In this document: positions 1 through 6,508 of the stretch, piece after piece
How the letters are laid out: every line of letters starts with the position of its first letter
Numbering within the stretch: the first letter of the stretch is position 1
NCBI GenBank assembly: GCA_964617665.1
Contig: CAZUAH010000067.1
Span: 1-40,466 of the forward strand
Direction: 5' to 3'
Origin: JADHUC01 sp964617665
GTDB taxonomy: Bacteria > Planctomycetota > Planctomycetia > Pirellulales > Pirellulaceae
DNA length: 40,466 bases
The notes under the pieces: generated by a model
What the model saw: the letters and a program-made list of their open reading frames with translations, nothing else
Databases searched by the model: none
Told to the model about the DNA's origin: nothing
Program-made: the position numbers and the translations under genes

Positions 1-3000
1 CGGCTACGTGGGTCCATTCACTGCCGATTGCTTTGTCTGCAATTGCTTCGAACGTGGTTCCCTTTGTGCGAAGCAACATGCGCGGTTTTCCGCCCGAGAG
101 GATCAGAGCAAGACCGTTCTGCTGTGCGCCGCGGACAAGGACGGTTCCGTTAGGCGATTCGGTTTTGACCCACGCCGCGATGGTGAGCGGCTTGCGTGTC
201 GGATCGAGACTCTCCGTGTTCTTGAAGTAAACCGCCTTGGCCGCGCCCGCGTCTCCGCCCGGCTTGACCGCAGCGAACAAGTGGTAGTCTGCAATCGAAC
301 TCCAGCGGAAGTAATCCGGTTTGCGTCCGTAGCCGAAGACGGTCTGGTCATTGTTGACGAGGATGCGGCCGGCGGGCTTCGAGCGGGCATTGCCAAAGCC
401 GCCAACTCCGCCGCTGTAGCCGTCGCCGTACAGCCAGTACGTGCGATGAAACCACGAATCGTCGGTGAAGCCGTAAGCAGCAAACAGGTGATCGCGACCG
501 CTCTTGCCCGGGCCAAACTGCAGACGATTGCCCTCCAAGTCCATCACTTGAGAACGCATGTAGAGACACTCGCCGTCGCTGGACAAGATGTCCGTCAAGG
601 CGACGGGCATGTTCAAGCCCTTTACTCGCCGCTGCATGTTTTCGCCTGTTTCCGGGTCGCTGTCGTCCAAGATCGTCTCGCCCAGCAGACGACCCGTTTC
701 TACGTCAAGCCGACATACACGCAATCCGCCATCCAGGTACATCGAGCGACCGGGAACAACGGTTGCGACACCGTTTTGCACGAGCACCGATCCGTGGACC
801 GGCCAAACCGACTCGACCTGATCGAAGGCCACCATACGCTGATCGACCGGCGCGGCGCGGAATCGCCAGGCCAGCGTGCCATCGCTCGCTCGCAGGCAGT
901 AAACGTACCCGTCAGCCGAACCGAAGAGCAATCGCCCGCGATCGTACGTCGGCGGCGAGTCGATCCGCCCGCCGGCAACGTAGCTCCACAGCTTCTCGCC
1001 CGACCCGACATCGACCGCATAAACGATCTGACTATCGACATCAGCAAGGAAAAGACAACCGCCACCCACAACCGGCTGTATTAGCCGAGTGCCGAGTTGC
1101 GTCTTCCATTCGAGTTGTAGTTTGCCGGCGATGTTTGACGACGTGGCGCCGCTTCGCGCCGGATCGCACCGATACGTCGGCCACTCGTCTTCGCTGACGG
1201 TTTCCCGCTGATCGCTGACCGCTCCAAACGCCGGCCCCGTTTGAAGCCGTTTTTCCAGGTCTTCGGTTTCCAGTATCGAGTTTCCAGTTTCCCGTTCGGC
1301 CGCCAAAGCGGTGAAACCGTACAGTTTTGCCTCGGGATAACATGCGCAAGGATGCGGCGGAGAGTAGACGAGACCGTTGCACGGCATGATGCCATAAAGA
1401 CAACCGCCTCGGACCCAGTGGTTGATGGTCCACTCGCCCGTCTCGATGTCGACGAATTCGATGCCCGTTCGCGAGGACAGTACGTATTTGTCCGTCGCCT
1501 TGGCGCGGTAGCAGCGATGGTGGAACCAAAACGTGTTTAGTGTTGGCGGGAAATCCTTCTCGATCTCGCCGGTGCGCAGGTTGTAACCCGTGTAGCGACC
1601 GTCGGCGTTGCCTTTGCCCGTTACGCCGTTCCACACGTTTCCGCCAGCGACGAACAGATCCTCCGGCGAGTTGTAGCCGCTGTAAGGGTGATTGGCCGTC
1701 CAGAGTTTCTCGCCCGTCTTGGCCGAAAAGGCCGACATTGTGTCCTGGCCGATGTCGTTCGATCCCCAACCCATGTAGGACATGTGCATCTTCTCGCCAC
1801 CAGCGAACAGGACCTTGTCGTCGTAGGCGACCAGCGTTGGCGCAAACCAAGACTGCGTTCCTCGACCATCCAGACCATGCCAAACGGGGACCGATTCAGA
1901 AGCCCAGCCCTCGTCGCCCGAGGACAAGTTGATGGCAACGATCTTCTCGCCATCGTGGCAATACGCGTTATCGGAATCGGCTGCCAATGTAAGCGGGACC
2001 ACGCGGCTGGCCTTCTCCCAGAGTTCTTGGCCGCTTTGGGCGTCGAAGGCCCGGATAACGCGGTCGCTATTCGTCCAGCGTTTTGAACGTACGCCGGCCC
2101 AGATGCGTGCCATCTGTTCCGAATAGGTTGTCCGGCTGTCGCGCGACTTGCCTTCTTCCCAATCTTCAGCCAGATCGGCGACCAGATCCGCCGGTGTCCG
2201 ATTGACCAGCACAAGCAACACGCCGTCCTTGAGGACGATCTCTTCAGCCCCGGCTGTTTCTTCATACTCACGTTGCGTCTCACCCGAAGCGGCGTCCATT
2301 GCAGAAACCGGCGCATTGATTCCCAGTGTCGCGTAGACTACGTCGCCCTCGGCAACGATCCGTCGCGGCAGGTTTGCAGGCCCGCTTTTCAGCGGCCAAA
2401 GTCGGTCGTGCCAGCGTGCAATTGAACGCTTCCATAGAAGCACGCCATTGAACGCGTCGCGAGCTACCAGTTTCCAATCGGACGGTAGCTGCGGCGATAC
2501 CCGAGAACCTTCGTCCAATATGTAGAAGACTCGGCCGCCCGACGAAACCATGCCGGAGACACTGGCCATGTGGTCATGATGGCGACTCCAACGGGGCCCA
2601 CACTGCCACTGCAAATGCCGCGGCGGCCCAACACGATCGTCGTGCGCCACAACGTTGTTCGAGGCGTCGTGCAAATAGTGCGTCCACTCGTCGATGTCAT
2701 CGGGCCGAGGCTTGCGGAAGGAGTCCAGAGTCGAGAGACGAGAGTCAAGAGCCAGAGCGACACCCTCGGGCGCCAACACTCGTTTGACCTCTTCATCCTG
2801 TATCCCGTATCCCGCATCCTGTATCACGACAAGATTCACAACATTGTCAATGAACGGCAACCGGCCATCGCACAGGCGATCCACCGAGACCTTGCCGCAC
2901 AGACCGAGCGAGCGAATGTGCTCTCGGGCAGCATTCACGTTATCCGTACTCGCATCGAGCCCCTGTACCAAATAGCTGTCACCCGCGAGCAGTTCGGCAG

Positions 3001-3187
3001 TAAGCTTGCCATCGCCGCAGCCAATGTGTACGACCAGTCCACCCTTGACACCGGTCTGTTCAAGAATCTTCCCCGCCAGGTTCTCCGTTGCCCACGCCCT
3101 TCCATTGATCGTGGTGGAAACAGAGGCAGCCGCAACGATCGCTGCTGCGGTGAAGATTGCGCGAATCCAAGTGGTTCGTGTTATCAT
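1..3187 (-). CDS. Exported methyltransferase-like / PQQ-type beta-propeller protein with LamG-like tail (C-terminus off window)
   Basis: The frame is open from the ATG at 3187 to the left edge, about 1062 codons without a stop, so the gene is partial at its C-terminus. GGAGAG lies just upstream of the ATG. Residues 1-32 form a signal peptide. Residues about 35-150 look like a class I SAM methyltransferase fold, with the glycine-rich motif VVHIGCGDGKLT. A WTHYLHD linker then leads into a long PQQ-type propeller with repeats such as DAFNGVLLWKRS and DVGSGEKLWSYVAGGRIDSP. From about residue 980 the sequence turns LamG-like (TIAAWVKTESPNG), and the window ends inside that domain. It is a paralogue of the genes at 13491-16751 and 30349-33666. 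Propellers of this type act outside the cytoplasm, so an attached methyltransferase fold is puzzling. Substrate and activity are unknown. Four arrays of 7-bp repeats lie inside the coding sequence. Confidence 0.9.
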   Translation of the reverse strand, partial: MITRTTWIRAIFTAAAIVAAASVSTTINGRAWATENLAGKILEQTGVKGGLVVHIGCGDGKLTAELLAGDSYLVQGLDASTDNVNAAREHIRSLGLCGKVSVDRLCDGRLPFIDNVVNLVVIQDAGYGIQDEEVKRVLAPEGVALALDSRLSTLDSFRKPRPDDIDEWTHYLHDASNNVVAHDDRVGPPRHLQWQCGPRWSRHHDHMASVSGMVSSGGRVFYILDEGSRVSPQLPSDWKLVARDAFNGVLLWKRSIARWHDRLWPLKSGPANLPRRIVAEGDVVYATLGINAPVSAMDAASGETQREYEETAGAEEIVLKDGVLLVLVNRTPADLVADLAEDWEEGKSRDSRTTYSEQMARIWAGVRSKRWTNSDRVIRAFDAQSGQELWEKASRVVPLTLAADSDNAYCHDGEKIVAINLSSGDEGWASESVPVWHGLDGRGTQSWFAPTLVAYDDKVLFAGGEKMHMSYMGWGSNDIGQDTMSAFSAKTGEKLWTANHPYSGYNSPEDLFVAGGNVWNGVTGKGNADGRYTGYNLRTGEIEKDFPPTLNTFWFHHRCYRAKATDKYVLSSRTGIEFVDIETGEWTINHWVRGGCLYGIMPCNGLVYSPPHPCACYPEAKLYGFTALAAERETGNSILETEDLEKRLQTGPAFGAVSDQRETVSEDEWPTYRCDPARSGATSSNIAGKLQLEWKTQLGTRLIQPVVGGGCLFLADVDSQIVYAVDVGSGEKLWSYVAGGRIDSPPTYDRGRLLFGSADGYVYCLRASDGTLAWRFRAAPVDQRMVAFDQVESVWPVHGSVLVQNGVATVVPGRSMYLDGGLRVCRLDVETGRLLGETILDDSDPETGENMQRRVKGLNMPVALTDILSSDGECLYMRSQVMDLEGNRLQFGPGKSGRDHLFAAYGFTDDSWFHRTYWLYGDGYSGGVGGFGNARSKPAGRILVNNDQTVFGYGRKPDYFRWSSIADYHLFAAVKPGGDAGAAKAVYFKNTESLDPTRKPLTIAAWVKTESPNGTVLVRGAQQNGLALILSGGKPRMLLRTKGTTFEAIADKAIGSEWTHVA
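1186..1293. repeat. Two heptanucleotide arrays inside the coding sequence (propeller linker)
   Basis: Read on the + strand, 1186-1220 holds five 7-bp units around GCTGACS, and 1259-1293 holds five units around GTTTCCA (the units at 1266-1272 and 1280-1286 are identical). Each array is 35 nt. Both lie in the variable linker just before the conserved EWPTYRCD segment of the protein, at about residues 632-667. Seven is not a multiple of three, so the periodicity belongs to the DNA and not to a repeated peptide. Confidence 0.7.
2721..2828. repeat. Two heptanucleotide arrays inside the methyltransferase-like domain
   Basis: On the + strand, 2721-2755 reads as five units of the form GAGTCNA, and 2794-2828 as five units alternating between CATCCTG and TATCCCG types. 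They encode about residues 145-156 and 120-131. The paralogue at 13491 has arrays at the matching places with the same length, so these were present in their common ancestor. The third paralogue has ordinary sequence there. Confidence 0.7.
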
Positions 3188-3448
3188 TGGTTTCTCTCCG
3201 TACATCTGCCACTCGTCAAAACCGCCACCCAAGTGGCGATACTGTGACTGTGTATGATATCATTCACAACCCAGGCTGCGTCAGGGGAGGCTGCGAAGTC
3301 GCGGCATCTCCCATGGAGACGTGATCGAAGGCCGGTATTTTGAAGACGACGTGATACGCGAGAACTGCCGTATCGTCGCCTGCGAAGACCCTTGAAAGCA
3401 CAGACGTATGCTTCGAAGATTAACTTTGTACCCTTACAACCGAGCAGA

Positions 3449-3672
3449 TCATAAGCGTCTTTGCTCGTAGCCATCCCAACGCGGGCCGGGGCCAGTTCTG
3501 TCCCATCCTGTGGCAAAGGCCAAAGCGTCAAGCGGCGAGACGACTTCGTCGTTGTTCACGTCCATCGGATTGGCCGCGTTCTGCCACGATGCAACCATGT
3601 CGCCGGCCAACAGGTGCCGCCGTTCCAGTGTCTCGTGCACCAGTTTCCGACTTCGCTTGTTCCGCCCCGGAC
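3449..3672 (-). pseudogene. Relic of a LEPR-XLL / dockerin surface protein (N-terminal fragment)
   Basis: The minus-strand translation contains a LEPR-XLL leader (KLVHETLERRHLLAGDM) followed by the first dockerin-like half repeat (DVNNDEVVSPLDALAFA). It ends shortly after at GYEQRRL and a stop. The nucleotide sequence closely matches the start of the intact gene at 6509-9034, where the same segment continues into a second dockerin repeat. Here the lysine/arginine-rich start is not in a normal context: the frame runs upstream into non-homologous sequence, and the body of the protein is missing. It is best read as the 5' remnant of a duplicated surface-protein gene. A short expressed peptide cannot be excluded. 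Confidence 0.6.
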
Positions 3673-3880
3673 GTGGCCGTGCGAGATGATCCGGAAGCCT
3701 GGTGGGAAATGATGTGTGTCCTTTTCGCATGGGGGCCCAACGCAAACGCACTATCACCAATTTCCGAATCTGTAATCGTCAGCCTTCCAAGCCAGCCGCT
3801 GCGCTAGCCATTCGAGTCAGGCCCGTGCTCTCGTTTCCCAGGAAGTGACGCAATCCCGAATCCCGAGCCTGACCCCGCGA

Positions 3881-3903
3881 AGCCCCCTAGTATCTTGGGG
3901 GCT
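3881..3903 (-). terminator. Possible terminator hairpin overlapping the stop of the next gene
   Basis: AGCCCCC (3881-3887) pairs with GGGGGCT (3897-3903) across a 9-nt loop. The stem spans the stop codon of the gene at 3887-4837. No T-tract follows on the minus strand, so a terminator role is uncertain. Confidence 0.35.
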
Positions 3904-4837
3904 TGTCAACTCGTGGAACCCACTGCGTCTGGTACTTGCGTTTTACCAGGGTGATTTCTGCTATGCGGTCTGCGTCTCTCTCCCGGGACGCGTAGTACCA
4001 ACCTGTGTAGACATACTCTCCTCTGCCGAGCGTAGGGAACTCTAGCCGGACCCCCTTGTACGCTGGAGTGGGGAAGTAGTCAAAGGAGACATTCCATGTC
4101 GGTTCGACTATCGTTGGTCCGTAGCAGTACCCGAAGCACCATCTCAGGCCAGGTTTCTCCTTCACCATTTCGTTGAGCAACGTCCTAGCGGAAACTCGCT
4201 TCGTGGCAATGTCAATATTCGGCAAATGAAGGCCGCTTCCAGAGCACTTGAGGATGCTCGTTTCTTCCTGGCTGGCAATGCGCCGCAACACATCGCAGGG
4301 ATTACCTTTGTCAGTGACCGGGCCAATCAGAAAATCCAGGCGACTGCGGTTTTTCGGAACGAGGTTGACCAGTTGGCCCTTATCGTCACACGACCAGACA
4401 TATTTGGGGTCTGCTTCGCAGATGCCATCCAGAATATCTCGGACGGTCGGGTCACGGCCGAGGTCGATGGAGATGAGGCGGTTGGCCGAATAAGCCGTTG
4501 TTCCGTCCTCGTCGACATAGTAGTGAGGCTCGCCATAAACCGCTTCCCAGCCGATCTGAATTCCGATGGCCTTCAGGCAGTAGACCACCTTTCTCATCGG
4601 CGCGTTCCGTACAACAAAACACTGGACGCGCGTGTCTACGGTCACAGCCTTGCCGACGTTTCGGCGCCTCGCGGTCTTGGTTTCTATCGATGTACGCCGT
4701 CCAGCATCGGCTGCCTCGGGGACTAGATCCTGCTCGGAGTCCTGAGCCTTATTGGTCAAGGAACACACAATTGGTGCGAGCGTGCAAAATGCCACTGCAA
4801 ACACGATCTGACGCCATCGGTATGCAAGGAGTGTCAT
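3887..4837 (-). CDS. Secreted protein of unknown function, weakly STN/secretin-like
   Basis: About 316 residues from the ATG at 4837, preceded by TGAGGT at SD distance. An in-frame ATG at 4861 has no such signal. Residues about 10-30 form a hydrophobic signal sequence (IVFAVAFCTLAPIVCSL). The mature part holds a segment reminiscent of the short STN fold found before secretins and TonB receptors: VRNAPMRKVVYCLKAIGIQI, then ISIDLGRDPTVRDILDGIC, then a strand ending LVNLVPKN. That resemblance is by eye and weak. The second half carries several Cys, Trp and Tyr residues and ends KPPRY; I do not recognise it. It lies between two surface-protein relics and is followed on the same strand by no obvious partner gene. 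Confidence 0.75.
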   Translation of the reverse strand: MTLLAYRWRQIVFAVAFCTLAPIVCSLTNKAQDSEQDLVPEAADAGRRTSIETKTARRRNVGKAVTVDTRVQCFVVRNAPMRKVVYCLKAIGIQIGWEAVYGEPHYYVDEDGTTAYSANRLISIDLGRDPTVRDILDGICEADPKYVWSCDDKGQLVNLVPKNRSRLDFLIGPVTDKGNPCDVLRRIASQEETSILKCSGSGLHLPNIDIATKRVSARTLLNEMVKEKPGLRWCFGYCYGPTIVEPTWNVSFDYFPTPAYKGVRLEFPTLGRGEYVYTGWYYASRERDADRIAEITLVKRKYQTQWVPRVDKPPRY

Positions 4838-4879
4838 ATGGTTTACCTCACATAGTTTCAAATGACTTCGCGTGCCGTA

Positions 4880-5170
4880 TTAAGTGCGCGTGATCAATTC
4901 GGCCAAGCCTTCCCCACGCCCCCTTTTCTTCCCCAACGTGAACTGCTCGTCTCCTTCAACAACATTGTCGGCGTTCAATGTGACAGGGATTGTGAAGTAG
5001 GGCTCGCCCGCCGGCAACGGTGCCGAATCTTGTCCGGGTGCACCGTCATAGTCATCGGAGTCAGGACCCGACCCGGCTTCGCTGGCGGCCGGTGCGGGAC
5101 CATCCTGCGTCTGGAACAGGATGGGAATGTCGATATCAGCCTTCGTAAGAAGCCCCGGCGAAGAAAGGGA
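4880..5170 (-). pseudogene. C-terminal remnant of a Calx-beta-type surface protein
   Basis: After an in-frame TAG at 5171-5173, the minus strand stays open to a TAA at 4880-4882, about 96 codons, without an ATG. The peptide resembles a Calx-beta repeat of planctomycete extracellular proteins: DIPILFQTQDG, an acidic GSGPDSDDYDG stretch, then FTIPVTLNADNVVEGDEQFTL, which matches the family pattern of a strand followed by VEGDE.FTL. It ends in a basic tail without a sorting signal. With no start codon and a stop just upstream, it is probably the tail of a decayed gene, perhaps the same lineage as the LEPR-XLL relic at 3449-3672 (inference). The rest of 4883-5354 shows nothing else supportable. 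Confidence 0.45.
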
Positions 5171-5354
5171 CTACATACCAGGGGTCGGGAGTCATTCCCG
5201 AAAAAGACTCGCGACCCCTTTTCCGCTCGCAAGGTCTTCCATGAACCGTGACATCACTACGTATCCGAAACGAACAAATTGATACGGCGGGACTTCCACC
5301 CGCAAAACTGTGGCCTTGTCGGCCGCTCCCTGACCCCGGCCAAGCCCCTTCGTT

Positions 5355-6407
5355 TTAGCTTTCCGCAGTCACGGGGTATAGGATGAAGGGCACTGTATCG
5401 TCGCCCTTCTTTGCCCAGCCGCAGATCGCGCCATTATCGCCCACTGAGCGAGCAAAACCTAGACGAATGTCGTTTCGATCACCCTTGATAACTTCATTGA
5501 GGTCGCATATCCCTTTCTCATGCCATAGACAAGCTACCTTCTTGCCATCGGCGGAGCGGCTCTTGCCAACGATCCAACCTCGCTCATTGATCGCGAAAGC
5601 GACATCCTCTCCGGGCATGTCCGCCGACAACGAGGGAAGCACGCGTAGTCCAGCACTGGTCCAAGCGAGCGCCTCTTGTTTACCACCCGTTGAGTATCCG
5701 AACCCGACAACTGTACCTTGGCTGTTGATGTCGTTGACGCAATACTTGGCGTATTGTGGGGTCTTGTCCAACGGCTTCATTTCGCCCTCGCTCCAGATCC
5801 ACGGTATTTGGGCACTCACACCGACGACTACTCCCCGATCGTTGATCGCGCAGGCGTAAGATCGTCCCTTCCCATCAAGATGGCCCAGCTCGATTCTTGC
5901 GCCATCGCGCCAAAGGACGGCATGCGTCCTCAGAGGCGAGCTGTAGATGTGCCCTACCACCTCTCCCTTGGCATTAATATCTGCCGCGGCCCCGCACGGG
6001 GCGTCCCCCGTATCCAAGCCGTGCATGCATCCAGCGCGATACACGAAAGGCCTCGGAAGCCGCCGGTCGCTCCAGACGCGACCTACAACGTCTCCTCGGT
6101 TGTTCATCCGACAACTGGCTGCAGCCAAGCCAAGGTCCGGGGGTATCGGCAGAAAACGAAGCTCACCGTCTCCAAAGAGGAAGGCGCGTGTTGCCTCTCG
6201 TCGCGGATCGTCCATCCTATAGACTGTGCCACAAGCCCACGAAGAAGCGTTGATGCCATCCACGAGAAAGAACAGTAGGCTGGGATCTGCAAGTTCTCCC
6301 TCCGAATTGATGGAGATGAGACGAAACTTGGGCAGATCACCCGCATGGCCGGAGGCGGTCCAGCACGTCAGTTCAATCGATACAAGCAACAACACCAGCA
6401 ATCGCAT
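5355..6407 (-). CDS. Exported HAF-repeat protein
   Basis: 350 residues from the ATG at 6407, with AAAGGTAGG just upstream. A signal peptide covers about residues 1-22 (MRLLVLLLVSIELTCWTASG). The body contains six copies of the HAF-type repeat core, in which N..G.VVG alternates with W and L strands: MNNRGDVVG, INAKGEVVG, INDRGVVVG, INSQGTVVG, INERGWIVG and VGDNGAICG. HAF-repeat proteins are extracellular and probably fold as a propeller; their biochemical role is not established. The last repeat is divergent. The gene lies about 100 nt downstream of the LEPR-XLL gene on the same strand, so co-transcription is possible. No catalytic motif is visible. Confidence 0.85.
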   Translation of the reverse strand: MRLLVLLLVSIELTCWTASGHAGDLPKFRLISINSEGELADPSLLFFLVDGINASSWACGTVYRMDDPRREATRAFLFGDGELRFLPIPPDLGLAAASCRMNNRGDVVGRVWSDRRLPRPFVYRAGCMHGLDTGDAPCGAAADINAKGEVVGHIYSSPLRTHAVLWRDGARIELGHLDGKGRSYACAINDRGVVVGVSAQIPWIWSEGEMKPLDKTPQYAKYCVNDINSQGTVVGFGYSTGGKQEALAWTSAGLRVLPSLSADMPGEDVAFAINERGWIVGKSRSADGKKVACLWHEKGICDLNEVIKGDRNDIRLGFARSVGDNGAICGWAKKGDDTVPFILYPVTAES

Positions 6408-6508
6408 ATCCTACCTTTCAGAATTAGAGGGAGAATGGCACTCGCGTACCTGGTTCGTCCCAGCAAACGTCATCAAGTGTCCCGTAAGGAATAGGGAAAA
6501 CGCAATAC

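Noticed and set aside
8..1084. A 358-codon plus-strand open frame at the left edge
   Set aside because: It is antisense to the propeller gene at 1-3187, whose minus-strand frame is continuous and matches two paralogues; this frame has no family-like sequence.
700..2817. The region might be a decayed gene, since many short minus-strand frames overlap here
   Set aside because: Direct translation from the ATG at 3187 is uninterrupted to the window edge. The short frames are other phases or internal pieces.
3258..3424. A short minus-strand frame reading VFAGDDTAVLAYHVVFKIPA
   Set aside because: It looks protein-like but has an upstream stop, no ATG and no family I recognise; it could be another relic, but the evidence is too thin to call it.
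4862..5251. A 129-codon plus-strand open frame
   Set aside because: No ribosome binding site; it is antisense to a Calx-beta-like frame that makes better protein sense.
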